DNA from: Vavraia culicis subsp. floridensis | Taxonomy: Eukaryota > Microsporidia > Pleistophoridae | NCBI RefSeq assembly: GCF_000192795.1 | Contig: NW_007360608.1 | Span: 125,645-183,138 of the forward strand | DNA length: 57,494 nucleotides | Direction: 5' to 3' | Notes under the pieces: generated by a model | The model's input: only the letters and a program-made list of their open reading frames with translations | Database searches by the model: none | What the model was told of the DNA's origin: nothing | Position numbers and translations under genes: made by a program | Shown: piece after piece, positions 10,475 to 22,600 of the stretch | How the letters are laid out: the number at the start of each line of letters is the position of its first letter | How positions within the stretch are numbered: position 1 is the stretch's first letter

Positions 10475-10547
10475 CGCGGACGGAGGGATTCGAACCCACA
10501 ACCTTGAGATCCGAAGTCACACGCGCTAACCATTGCGCCACGCCCGC
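10475..10547 (-). tRNA. tRNA-Arg (anticodon TCG)
   Basis: A 73-nt cloverleaf can be folded on the minus strand. The acceptor stem GCGGGCG/CGTCCGC has one G-T pair, the D stem GCGC/GCGC is perfect, the anticodon loop CTTCGGA gives TCG (reads CGA), and the T loop is TTCGAAT. A-box (TGGCGCAATGG) and B-box (GGTTCGAATCC) promoter elements are clear. No CCA is encoded and no intron is present. Each of the anticodon and T stems contains one T-T mismatch (29:41 and 50:64), which is unusual but tolerated in some tRNAs. Confidence 0.88.
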
Positions 10548-11565
10548 TACCACCATCACGCTTTAAGGACTATAATTAATTTACAGTACACTGATGATCA
10601 GCGGTTCAAATCAGACCGGTCAGCAGATTCTAAATATGGAGATGCGGCTTAAAAGTAAATAAAATATTGTGATTACACAGAATTAATCATAAATTAGTGT
10701 GTAATACAAAGTGCACTGTTCAATGCACATTCATTTACCTGTATACATGAGCAAATCATTGATTCATGTTCTGATATTGGAGATAACACAACCTTGCGGT
10801 ACGTGTAGAACCACGATTATATACTGCCTCACATAAAATAAGATCTTTTTATTTTCTTCTATTTACATGTTATGACACGTAGATGAGCAAAATGGGAAAG
10901 AAGTTAAAAACACAAACATAGTACGGCGTGTGACATGCTGCATTTCTCGCCAAAAATCCAATCTGCAGGTCCATTTTCAATTAAGCAATAAATTGAAAAC
11001 TCCAAACCGAGTCAACTGTGATGCGTTCTTTTGCTGCTCATCATCACGTAAAAAAATTTAAGTGTCAAATATTTTACTACACCAATGGATCCAAAAAGAA
11101 AACACCTCTCGAACAAAAATATTACGTGCTGATACTGTAAATACGTTAAATTTATAATGAGACGATCATTTATAGGTCAAATACCATGTTTCATACCGGC
11201 ACATTCTATTTTATCTGTGTTTGCACGGCAACGTAGAATTTCGTGGCTCGTACGGAATAAATGTTCACGTTAATGAACTCAGTACAGCGTGTCCACTAAA
11301 ACACTAAATTGTTCGACTTTTTGGAAGTTTCCTCGAATAAAACATTTGCCATCAACACAGAAACTTTCCAAGCGCGCTGAGCGCATAGCTTTCATATTTG
11401 CCTTGATATCTTTCTATATCGGATGCTATTTATCATCTGTCTATCTATAAAAGGATTATGTCAAAAATCTAGAAAGTTTAATCCAAAAATAAAAGTTACA
11501 CTTACCATTTTAGATGCATGTATTTTATGGAATGTGTCAAAACATGAATCTAAAAGTATATAAGG
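10548..11565. other. Intergenic region with a TATA box for the LRR gene
   Basis: About 1 kb between the tRNA and the LRR gene. Apart from the TATA-like element near its right end (listed separately) I see nothing coding. A minus-strand ATG followed directly by GTAAGT (near 11505) was examined as an intron-bearing gene start but gives a stop after eight codons. Confidence 0.4.
11446..11454 (+). promoter_or_regulatory. TATA box (TATAAAAGG) upstream of the LRR gene
   Basis: A canonical TATAAAAGG lies about 110 nt before the ATG of the LRR gene. A second TATATAA (11557-11563) sits directly before that ATG and is too close to serve as its TATA box, so the upstream element is the more likely promoter. 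No CCC motif precedes this gene. Confidence 0.4.
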
Positions 11566-14500
11566 ATGGAAGATGTTCGCTCTATGAATCGTTCTCTTTG
11601 TTGTGTTTCTGATGTTTTCGTGAGGTGGATCCTGTGGTTCAACGGCGAAGGCGAGCAAAATGAAAGCAGTACAATTGTGTGCGATGATTTGAAAGATGTG
11701 AATTTGTCGGATATCAAGGGTACAAGTCTTTCATCCGAATTTGAAATCGCCGACTACGATACCATCAATGATTCTCTGCATGTTTTTCGATCGGAGGTCG
11801 AAGGGTGTTCAAGCGATCATCATAGGTGCAGGTATCGCACAATTAAGATCCATGTCGCAAAATCATTGTTCATGAAGGTGGTACACCTGACAGCAGTTAG
11901 CGATGCTAAGTTCCCTGACATGGAACTTTACGCTGTTATTCGTCATCTTTGGTTGATTATACGTAACAAATCGCCATTTCTACGTGTGTTTGCGCAGCAG
12001 CTCTTGAATGATCATGAGTTAAATAACAGGCTTGAAGCAGTGCATCGAGAAGTGGAGCTCAACGCAAATCAACAAACTACCCATCGAAAAGAGGCATTCT
12101 TTTACGATAAGTTACGGGATGTGGTGCTCGAAATGAGTAACTCTATAAGCCTGTCTGTTTCGGATCAGTTTGGTAGTGCAGCAATAGCATCTTGTAATAG
12201 TAAGGCTAAACCGCTTGTGTGTGCTAGCTTGCAGCATATAGATCGCTTTTTCAAGCCGCGGTATATGCGTATGGATGGCTATTTCTTGATCAATAATCAC
12301 GATTGCTTGTGCAGAGTTTATGAAGACCTATCCTCAGGTTTTGGATTAACGGTTGATGTCGATTTTTCAGATGTTTTCTATGATGTGCAAAAGAATCATT
12401 CAGACAAAATGGTTTCTATCAAAATTATTGCTGAGAAGCTTAGCAAAACGTTCAACTTTCGGTTTTTTACGTTTGACTGTCTTGAAGTATGCATTCTCCG
12501 ACTAGCAGGAGTTCTGGAGGGCCTAAGATTCGGTAACGTGCAGGATAAGCAGATGCATATTTACTACAGAGAAAGTGTTTTTAGCAGTGACATGGAAATG
12601 CCATCGAATTTAAAGGTATTATCGATTGTTGAATCCAAAATTTCCTGCAACCTGATTCTGCCAAATTCACTTGAAGCGATTACCCTGGAGAAGGTTGAAA
12701 TCGCTGAAAATTATGAACTAAGAGTAGCAGATGCTTGCAAACGGATCAGCATCATTGGAAACGCAGGTCGTGTTCGCATTCCCTATGTCGATAGAATATT
12801 TAAATCCCGATTCTATCGCTATTCGACGGTTGAGTTGCTGCGAAGCGACAATGTTATTGAGAAACTAACGGTGATAGATGCTACGCTGCCGGATTGTAAA
12901 ATCGAAGTGCCAGAGAACATACGGGAGATAACGTTAAAGAGAATCCGAATGGATGGTAAACGTCCTATGATACTGCCAAAAAATATCAAAAAGATCACAA
13001 TCGAAGACTTTAAAGGCAACATACGTGTTCATGGTTTAACATTTGACATTCCATTGATGTGCATGCTCTCTGCCGGATCATTCTGCTGCAGCAAAACAAT
13101 AGAAAACGAAGAGCTGTTTGAAATATCGATTTCAAAAGCGTATATATCTCGTTCTATATGCTTTTTGCCTGGTGTGTCCACGGTGAACATGTCACGTGTT
13201 TACATTAACACCGACGATCTCCTTAACCTGAACAGAAATATCAAAGAAGTTTCTCTACACAACTGTGCTAGTGGTAGGATATGCTTTGAAAGCATGCCGT
13301 ATTTCCATCAGATTTTGTTAGGATTTGGATGTGTTCCTCCTTCGGTTCTAAGTATGTTTCATTTTGTGATGCCAGGACAAAATTTCCGTTTCAGCAGGTT
13401 GAATGGCAAAGAAACTTATCGCTTGTTTATATCCGACTTCAAAATAAGAGAAACGACACAGTTTGGACCAGAAGTAGAAGAATTCGAGTTTCATGACGTC
13501 ATCGTATCAAGTTCAGACTACGTTGCCATTGATAGGAGCTTCAAAAAACTTGCATTGAATGGCTGTGAAGGACGGTTTAAAATCCCCGGCATCTTCTCCG
13601 ATAGCGAATCTCGTACCATTGAAATGAAAATCGGTGTTAATCGTTTAGTAATTGCCAAAACAGCAGAAGATAGCTACGATGTTCTCGTATGCTTCTGCTC
13701 GTTCAGAAAATTAACTATTGAGATGAACATAGCAACTGCTGAATTCTATGATACCACAGTAATTGATTCACTGCTTATTACCGGCCAGCGGTGCGAGAAT
13801 TTGATCTTGGATCAATTTACAGGACCAATTTCTATTCCGAATGTTACGTCATTCAAGAAGATAGAACTGTCTCGTCTCGAGCAATTGGATATGTCATCTA
13901 ACGCGTGCACTTTACTTGATAAGTCTGAGGCCATGCACTTTACTTCGTGCAACGATCCAATGTCTTCTTCGAATGCCAGAAGAACAAGTCCGGAATTTGG
14001 TGAGTCGGCTGCCAGTACAAACATTTCAGCAGTGTTGAGTGACCGCTGTGCAGATATTTGCGTGTTGAAGTGCAGCATTCCGATTAATATTACCGGCGTT
14101 CTAAGGAATGCTGCCACAAATATGTCACCATTGCGCGTTATGCCTACAGACGAGTTCGAGTTGGTCAGCTCTTCTCCCGAAAACCTTACCAAGTTGGAAC
14201 TTGTTGGTAACCGCATTCACGGTATGTGGCGAGTCGAGAAAGACGTGAGCTTTCTGTCTCTTTCCAAAGTTTCTTCCGAAGAAGGCTCAGCATTATACTT
14301 AAACGACGGTTTGGAGAGCATCCGAGTACATTGTTCACAATTAAGCATCGATGCCACAAATGCCAAAAATCTTAGGGCAATAACACTGATCAATGCAACC
14401 TCGCTCGTTTACAATCCCTCAATACATGTTTCATTGTCGTATTTGAGCGTTCAGGAAATGACCGTTAGTTGCAATGTTGATCTTACGCCTTGCCTCCACA

Positions 14501-16098
14501 CTTTTATGTTAACGCGCAGCACTCTTACACCAGGTTTTGTCATCAGAGTTAATGAACATATCTCCCATCTTTCTATTTCCAAATTCATAGGTGTGATTGA
14601 CATGTCGGGCGTTGCTGGGCTAGGAGAGATGAAAATGAATGATCAACATGAACTGTATTTTGATAGGCGGGCAGTTGGTAAAGACGGCGGTTCTTTGCAT
14701 ATTGTGAATTGCGAGTTTGAAAAAGATGTGACATTCCCTGACGATCTGAAAAATATTCGCCTAAAATGTATTAGGACAGCACCCGGTGTTAGCCTAACGC
14801 TTGGCCAAGGATGTGAATGCTTAAAACTGAACTCTTCGACTGCTAGTGTCGACTTCTCACGAGCGTTACGTCTTAAGAAAATAATATTGAAGAAAATGTC
14901 ACTTCATGTTCTTAAGAGCCTTCTTGCCAAATCAACTACGATTGAAATCTTGGTGTTGCAAGACATGACCATAGAGGAACAGGTTGTGTTTCCCAGTAAT
15001 TTGCGCACCATCGTGTTACAGGATGTGCGAGTGGTGGTTTGCTCTCAACTTAGTTTTAATCAGGAATGCATCGAAGTTTGTTTTTGTCGTTGTATAGGAA
15101 CGTACGATTTATCCAAAATTGAAAAGCTTGAAGTTTTAAGTTTGACTCCCGAGCTGAATAATAAGTCAATGTTTAGGATGAAGCTCCCGTCACTGAAAAG
15201 TCTTCGAAAATTGGACGTTGCTTACAATCTGAACAATGATTGCCTCACTTCCGATCTGTTTAAAAGCACCAGTTTGGAAAGTTTAACCATTCGCAGTCTG
15301 AATTATTCGAAAAAGCATAGCCGGTATCCGCTTTTATCGTTTGTCATACACGATCTTTATGACTTTTCTGGCAAAAATCCGTGGTCTGCACGCAAGCTTG
15401 CCAGGTACCAACTTGGGCCTGGAAGGTTCCAGATGCACAATGCCAATCTTTTGAATTTAAAAATGGACATTGCTATGAGCGAGATTTTTACTTTTGGCCT
15501 TAGGAATAAGTTAAAATACCTAAACTTGGTTGGATGTGGCTTGGATGAAGAAAATATAAAAGCGTTGAAGGAGTTCGCAAGTTTGCAGGTCCTGGTTATT
15601 GATTGTGCATTTTTTGGTAAAGAGTTAGTCGAAAACATTCCGAATCAGCTTGAAACACTTGAAGTAGTTAACAGAAAGATTTTTGATAGCTTATGTGAGA
15701 ATCGGTGTAAGATGAGTTCGGAAACTTTTGGAGCATTGAGAGAATGTGAAAGTATACGACACTTAGTGTTCACCGGATGCATCGCTAAATGCGAACGTAT
15801 TTTCAGTTGCTTGCCGCTAAATCTTGAGTCTCTAAAAATTGCGAACTTTTGTGCCGAAGACATTGAACTTCCGGCAGTGAACGGAAAGAAAATCGTTATT
15901 AAGCGACTGACTCTTGTACTTGATGATCCGGACTGTTATCCGCCGGTGTTGATTGATAACAACCCTATGAAGAGGCAATATTACGAAGTCTTTGATTGTC
16001 TGAGGGATGTTATTGAATTTAACGAGTTGGTGGATTTGATGTTGGAGGCATCAGGGAGGTGTGTAAGTCTCGACAAAGAGACGTACCGAATTAAGTAA
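11566..16098 (+). CDS. Giant leucine-rich-repeat protein
   Basis: The 1510-residue protein carries many irregular leucine-rich-repeat-like units from about residue 330 to the C-terminus. One type has a period near 20-25 residues of the form LPxNIxxITLxxV. Clearer canonical repeats appear in the last 350 residues (LRKLDVAYN, LKYLNLVGCGL, LQVLVIDC, LETLEVVN). The first 300 residues have no recognisable domain. There is no signal peptide or membrane segment, so it is probably intracellular unless the start is misplaced; an alternative ATG lies six codons in. Pleistophorid microsporidia are, as I recall, rich in LRR proteins of unknown role, often lineage-specific. LRRs normally bind proteins; the partner here is unknown. 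Confidence 0.85.
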   Translation: MEDVRSMNRSLCCVSDVFVRWILWFNGEGEQNESSTIVCDDLKDVNLSDIKGTSLSSEFEIADYDTINDSLHVFRSEVEGCSSDHHRCRYRTIKIHVAKSLFMKVVHLTAVSDAKFPDMELYAVIRHLWLIIRNKSPFLRVFAQQLLNDHELNNRLEAVHREVELNANQQTTHRKEAFFYDKLRDVVLEMSNSISLSVSDQFGSAAIASCNSKAKPLVCASLQHIDRFFKPRYMRMDGYFLINNHDCLCRVYEDLSSGFGLTVDVDFSDVFYDVQKNHSDKMVSIKIIAEKLSKTFNFRFFTFDCLEVCILRLAGVLEGLRFGNVQDKQMHIYYRESVFSSDMEMPSNLKVLSIVESKISCNLILPNSLEAITLEKVEIAENYELRVADACKRISIIGNAGRVRIPYVDRIFKSRFYRYSTVELLRSDNVIEKLTVIDATLPDCKIEVPENIREITLKRIRMDGKRPMILPKNIKKITIEDFKGNIRVHGLTFDIPLMCMLSAGSFCCSKTIENEELFEISISKAYISRSICFLPGVSTVNMSRVYINTDDLLNLNRNIKEVSLHNCASGRICFESMPYFHQILLGFGCVPPSVLSMFHFVMPGQNFRFSRLNGKETYRLFISDFKIRETTQFGPEVEEFEFHDVIVSSSDYVAIDRSFKKLALNGCEGRFKIPGIFSDSESRTIEMKIGVNRLVIAKTAEDSYDVLVCFCSFRKLTIEMNIATAEFYDTTVIDSLLITGQRCENLILDQFTGPISIPNVTSFKKIELSRLEQLDMSSNACTLLDKSEAMHFTSCNDPMSSSNARRTSPEFGESAASTNISAVLSDRCADICVLKCSIPINITGVLRNAATNMSPLRVMPTDEFELVSSSPENLTKLELVGNRIHGMWRVEKDVSFLSLSKVSSEEGSALYLNDGLESIRVHCSQLSIDATNAKNLRAITLINATSLVYNPSIHVSLSYLSVQEMTVSCNVDLTPCLHTFMLTRSTLTPGFVIRVNEHISHLSISKFIGVIDMSGVAGLGEMKMNDQHELYFDRRAVGKDGGSLHIVNCEFEKDVTFPDDLKNIRLKCIRTAPGVSLTLGQGCECLKLNSSTASVDFSRALRLKKIILKKMSLHVLKSLLAKSTTIEILVLQDMTIEEQVVFPSNLRTIVLQDVRVVVCSQLSFNQECIEVCFCRCIGTYDLSKIEKLEVLSLTPELNNKSMFRMKLPSLKSLRKLDVAYNLNNDCLTSDLFKSTSLESLTIRSLNYSKKHSRYPLLSFVIHDLYDFSGKNPWSARKLARYQLGPGRFQMHNANLLNLKMDIAMSEIFTFGLRNKLKYLNLVGCGLDEENIKALKEFASLQVLVIDCAFFGKELVENIPNQLETLEVVNRKIFDSLCENRCKMSSETFGALRECESIRHLVFTGCIAKCERIFSCLPLNLESLKIANFCAEDIELPAVNGKKIVIKRLTLVLDDPDCYPPVLIDNNPMKRQYYEVFDCLRDVIEFNELVDLMLEASGRCVSLDKETYRIK

Positions 16099-16653
16099 AA
16101 ATAGTGCGAAGTTTCTTTTTATTATTCGTTGTAGTACATCTCTCAGGTAAACGTTGCTGTACTAGCAGCCTTTCCAAATTATTTTGCACTATATGACATA
16201 CTTAGCGAATGCCATGCTGTAAAATTTGTAAGTTTGCCAATGTTCGATCAAATTCAAAGTCATTTCGCCACCAAGACATACCTCTATAGCAGTATAAACG
16301 TGTTTATCTGCTCTATTAGATGCCGGTTTCACAATGAAATTGTGTCCATTATGCAAATTACGATATTCTGCATCGCTAAAACATCACGAGATCTTTAAAA
16401 TATTGTGCTGAAACTTTGCTCTCGCAGTGATAGAAACGCTTGTTCGAGGATGTCATAAAAAGTTAAATTTTTAGCTGAAGTATAATTTTTCTATGTCCCA
16501 ATAAATACACCGCCACCTTATAACAATAAACCATTGCCTGGATCAGAATTTGCACCACTATGTTATGCTCAGGACCCTCCTAAAAATTACCAATTTTTTC
16601 AAAAGAATCGAATATTTTTTATTTAGGATCAAGGGGATGGGCATAAAAAAGAA
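16099..16653 (+). other. Intergenic region before TRA1
   Basis: 555 nt, AT-rich, no gene seen. At its right end a GGGG run (16633-16636) and an upstream ATG (16637) precede the TRA1 start; that ATG opens a six-codon ORF whose TGA overlaps the TRA1 ATG. Confidence 0.4.
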
Positions 16654-19600
16654 ATGATAGCAGAAAGCAACACCAACGAGAAAATGAAAAAACTGCGATT
16701 ATGGCTGCATAACGAGAACTCAATCGAGTGTGTGTACCGATCATCGCAGTTTAGTGACTCTTTTTTGTCATTCTCGATCCAAATGCTCACTGAGCTGCCA
16801 TACAACAAGAATGCAGTGGGGTTTGTGTACGATGACAGGTCCTTGATCCTGAAATTAGTATTCAGGCTGAAGTACACCAGTTATCCAGAGATCGAGAAGC
16901 TGGTGGATGTGCTTTGTGTGTCGTTAAGAGAGGACAATCTTTCTAACAGAGGGCTGATAATCAAGTGTTTCTCCATTCTTGTGAGAAAGTTTAGTCTGGA
17001 GCCACACATTCTTAAGAAAGTGTTCACAAGTGTCGATCTTTTCATCACAGAGATCTTTGAGAATATTGAAAAGACTAGACATGTGAGAGACCATCTTTTA
17101 ATGCTCAGCGAGGTTTTCACGTTCCTTATTTTCGCATTCAAGAATCACGTTGAGTATGGAAAGCCTCTTATACCCAAGTTCACCGACTTCATAAAGAACT
17201 ACATCGAGAATAAGGAGCCAATGCGGCTGTTGATTTCATCCGAGGATATTTTGCTCGAATTTCTCGCTGTTACGTGCAAGTTATTGCGGTTATTAAACGA
17301 CAGCGCCATGCTTAGGCAGAGCCCTCTTATTCCTGAGATCTGCGTGTTCCTGCTGAGTTATACACCGAATGACACTCCAGAGCTGCGCAAGGAAATTTTC
17401 TACCAAATACATCTCGTGGCGCTCAACCAGAAAGATCTTTTTAAGCCATATACAGAAGTGATCATGAATACCAATGGTTTCTTTACATGCAGACCGGTGC
17501 TTGCCCAGGGAGTGAATCTTGCTGCTGATCTATCCATGAACTTCTGGGAGAAGGTGAGTGTCGAACGCGTGTATTTCCTCCTTGAAAGCGTTGTGGATGT
17601 CTTTGAACAGGAAATGCCTGATATGGATCTGTTTGCTGAGCACATAGACGGAAAGGATGTGGAATTTAGCTGCGACAAGATCAACAGTCTGCGACTGACA
17701 GTTGATGCGCTGGAGAAGACGGTCGAATGCTTCAATTTGAAAAAGATGCCATTTTCCGAACAGTGTGCGTTCTACAGGAAGACATATCCTCTTATATATG
17801 GAATATTCGCATGTTCTGACAACACTTTTATCATAAAAAAGGTTGTAAAAATCTTTGAAAATGTCACGAAGTACATGGCGAGCGGATCTGGCAACGTGTT
17901 ACTTAGCATATCGTTCCTGTGTGAGTACGAGATTAATGTTTTGAAAAAGATTTTCTATCTTTGCATCAAAAATGTTACGAAGATGGCTGATCTGAAAGAT
18001 GTGGCATTGATTTTTGTCTTTTTTGATGAAAGAACGTTCAAGGAAATTGTGACAGCCAACCTGCGGAACGTCATGGTGGCTGACCCGAAGGCGATCGAAA
18101 TATTGCAATTTTATTTAAACTTTACGCCGGTTTCTGAGTCCTTGGCTAAGACTTTATTCGACTTCTACATTGATGTGATCAAAGAGACCAAAGACTACGT
18201 GCTCAAAGAGGTCGAAAATGATGAAGCCAAAAAGAAAAACGGATTCCTGAAAAAGATATTTTATACGCTATTCAAGGTTGTTATTTCGCTACCGGAAAAC
18301 AAGATCAATACCGCCGTTGTGTACATCAGGAAAACACTGCCAGTGCTTCTCAATACTTCAAAGAAACCGCAATTCTTTGAGATATTGCGCGACTTTTTTT
18401 ACATCCTGAGCAGCAATTACAACAAAAGCGGAGAAATATTCAATGTGATCTACGAAGTATTTCCAGTGATCTTCAAAACACTCAATTTCCTTATCGACTT
18501 ATATCCAATGGTTGAAACGTACGTTGAAACATTGCTTTCCATTCCCACGAGTCTCAATGTCCTCCTTCCACACATACGACAGTTGGTGCATGCCTTGAAT
18601 ATCGGTATGAGAGGTTCAAACAGGCTCAAAATTTTTTCGCTTAGATTTATCGACAATTGTCTGGAAAATCTTCGTTCTGAGTTCATTGATGAGCAGGTCC
18701 ATGACGAGATGTACGAGGTCATTGACAATCTGTTTTATTTGTTGCAGTTCGAAGAGACCCGCCTTCTTTCTGCGCGTGTTCTTACCAAACTGAAGGATAG
18801 GCATCGTGTGTATCTTGATCAGCAGAATTACCTGACGGAGAACATACTTCCAAGTAGTAAAACGCTCCTAAAGGTGGTTTTGTCTGGACAGGATGAGTTT
18901 ATACCAGCTGATGAAGTATTATTGACTGCCATCAAGTTTATACGTTGTGGTTCCCTAATGCCAAGCTTTGGCGAATTCAAAGTTTCTTTTGTCCAATTTC
19001 GGAACGTGAAAAAAATCGAAAGTGCGCCAGGTGATGTTTTGTATGCCTGCTTCAAGATAATAAGGGCCTTTCTCAGCAGTATAAAGAGGCCAAGCCAAGT
19101 AGCGTATGATGCGATCGTTGGTCTACTGGAGCTGCGAGATGTTGATTTTCTGGAGGAAAATGAGAATTTCTTGTTCTGGTTCTATGAAAATGTGGTGAAT
19201 AAAAACACGAAAGACAGCGGCATGGCGAACAGTATGAGAACGGATAAAGGTATCAAGAAGCATAAGGAAGGTATTGTGCACGAAAAAAGGGACACTTGCG
19301 GTGTGAAAAGCACTCCACAGAGTGGCGAAGAATACGGGGTGTCGAACCAAGGTGAAGAAAGCTCGAGATATGAGTGCAGTGTTACCGAGATGAAAGAAGA
19401 TGTTGCACTGAGGGACTTTTTCATCAACGCCTTAGTCGAGACGACTCATATGCCGCTGAGCATAAAAATACAGAAGGACTATCCTTTCAATCTCTTTTTG
19501 AAGAAATATATGCAGCTATGCTATTATTGCAACGAGAAGAAACGAAAGGCAGGATTTGTTGGTCTGATGCATCTGTTGAGACACAAAGATCTGAATGGGA

Positions 19601-22600
19601 TAGAAAAGTACCAGTCAAAAATCATCAAGGCACTGTTCACGTGCGTTGAAAAAAGCAAGTTTGCAGTGAAGGACGAAGTGCAGAACTCGGTACTTCTTGT
19701 TTTGAGAAAATCACTGCAGGATGTTCACCGAGAAACGGAGATCACTCTTATACATGGACTTGCCAATGTAAACGGAAGTATAAGAGAAATATCACAAGCT
19801 GCGCTAGAGTACCTTTGTGAGCTGAGAGGCATGACAGTTGCAGATCTCTTGAGCAGCTATAAAGAGCTTATCCTGAAAAACACACTCGGTCTGCAGTACA
19901 AGGCGAATATCAACGGAATACTGGAAAATCTGAGCTACGTCTTTCTCTTCAGACCGCCCATTATCGATTTGGATGAGAATTTCTATGCCTTTATGAACTT
20001 TGTCACGCGTATTATGAACCGGCCAGAGGTTTATCACAGTGCACTGAAATTTTTGAGTGCTGTTTGCACCGTTGTAAACCGTAAAGAGCACCTTCACCAC
20101 ATCATATCGGTGTTCATCAATGCCATTGACCAGGAGACATGCCAAAAAGCGCTGAGACAACTTCTCTCGTACATGCCAGAGGCGGAGGAAATCTACGATA
20201 ATATCTGCCACCACAGTCTGAGCGAGTTAACGAACACGATCGATGAGAACAAAATACACAAACTTAGACTTCTAGTTGAGACGCATCCTCATTACCTGAT
20301 AACTCTGCTTAACAAGCAGGGGGAGGTTAACCAGCTGCTCAAGCTTGAGACAATTGATTCCCTCCACATTCTTTCGCATTTTTCGTTGCCAGAAGATGTT
20401 CTTATACGCTTGGTTAAGGTTCTTCTCGCCACGCCGCCAGACAAAAAGATCCTCAAAAATCTTCTGCAGAACAATCCTTCGATCTACCACATCTTCTTCA
20501 CTAATGTTGACATAGCATTTGATCACTGTAGAATGCTCTTCAAGTTTCCAGCGGTGGAAACGCTTCTTTCTAAAAGTGTTGAACTGCCGCACACTCCAAA
20601 ATCGCTCGTTTTTATGAATCCGACAAAGGAGGACCTGATCAAGTACAGTTTACGAATTAGCGATTTGTTTGTGAAAAACAGGCTGCGGAAGGAGCTGCAG
20701 TACGTGATTGACAAGAATGTTGTTCTGCGGAACGGATTTGATGATTGGAACGAAGAAACACTTCTTGAGTATTTTCTGAGAAGTGTTGATGAAATGGACT
20801 ACAACAATCCGTTTGAGGTGTTTTACTACGCGTTTGGTGGTGAACTTGCGCAGAGCGGCGGGACGGATGCTGAGACAGAAAATGGGGAGGGAGTGCAGAA
20901 TAACTCTGGCAGCCCGGGCCGAACACCGTTCAAAAAGTGCAACGTAAATTCTCTGATTCTAGACGACTATCTCAATGAAAAAAAATTTATTGCGAACTAC
21001 AAAGTTTTGGAGAGCAACATCGAAATATTCAGGAACAGCAACGACCGTTTTCTCAAAAACCAGTTTGTTTTCCACAGCTACCTTGCCGAGTACGAAAATA
21101 AGGACATCATCAATTATTGCCGACAAAACGAGAGAGATTTTGCGTGCATCTGCTATCTCAGCCTGTACGACAGCAAAAAGGAATATTTCAATATTTTATC
21201 GGGCACACCTACCGAATACAAGAGGTATGTCTTCAAGGCATTTGACAGTCTCACGCGCAAATACGATCTCAAAAAGGAAATCTACAATCTTTTGAGTACG
21301 GAAATATTCTACAAAACACATTTATTCATAATTTATCCGCTTGTCATAAGAAACGAAATTCTGAATGATGAGATTGTCTTTGAGCTTTGCGATGCTGTGT
21401 GTCGGCTGTTCAGCACGTATGTTAAGGTTCACCAGAAGGTTGCGATAGGCCTGCTTTTGGTGGTCAACAATTACATAATGATGAAAAAGGAGAAAAGGGA
21501 CGGTAGAGAGAGCATAATGAGAGACAATGAGAGGGTGAAAGCAAGTATGGGCAATGGTAGCGAAAAATACAGTAACATACTGAACACGGAGAAGGAGAGT
21601 ACCTACAATGTGATTCTTGATGCACAGATCAGCACGCTCTCGTCCTTGTATTCATTGTATTTCAGCAATTGTGCACACACCACAGATCCTTCGTTCCTCA
21701 AGTTTCAGGATTACTTCGTCGTTCCATTGAGAATGTCGTGTCTGTCGATCAACCCTGAAACGATAAACGTGTCCAATTTTATCACGCTGCTCATCAAAGA
21801 GTTAAAGAAGCAGAATTTAGAGTTGGAGATAAAGGAGAAATTGCTGAGTGCAGTAAATAACATTTCCAATTTAATGTTCTGTGATAAATTTGCAGACGAG
21901 CTCAAAGAATTTATCCCTTTTCTGGATGTCGAGTGGCTGCTGGAAGTGTTAGGAAAGTTGATTGATGAATTTGCTAATCATTCGGTGATATTTGTGCTAC
22001 TCGAGCACTTGTTGATCAGGCGGAGCGAAGACATGGATCAAATAGATGATGTGAGCAGCGCCGGTGGACATCAAGCGAGCAAACCTGCTGGCAGCGCGAG
22101 TGACAAAACTTCGCTTATTTTTGAGAATTTTGTGACAATGGCGGTCAACTACTGCAAGGCTGTGTGTAAACTGCCGAATTTCAATTCGCTCGCAGTTATC
22201 AAACTCCTTAACAGCCATGGCGTTCTTCCGCCCGAAATATTTGTGAAAAATGAGAAGGTTGGCGAGGATTTGGACCTGCTTTTGCTCAGCTACGAAAAAA
22301 GAGGAGTAATCGACAGCAGCATTTTTAAAGGGTTTAAGGCACGCAAAGAGCTAAGAGAACAGTTCTTTGGGTTGGTGTTAAAGAGTGGTGTTAATCTAAA
22401 TCTCAGCAGCGACGCATTCGCTCATCTCAGAGTTGCCATGATGAAAAATAATTGCGATTTGCTTCTTGGTGATAAAAATCTGACGGGAGATATTTTAGAC
22501 CTGATGTTCTACGATGACCAGCTGCTGTTTCATATGAGAAAAAGCTTATTGAAGGTGATGGATGAGGACATTGAGGATGTTCAAATGAACTACTTGCAGT

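Noticed and set aside
11461..11510. Minus-strand ATG followed directly by GTAAGT near 11505, as in intron-bearing ribosomal protein genes
   Set aside because: Joining at the nearest CTAG gives a stop after eight codons and no recognisable protein.
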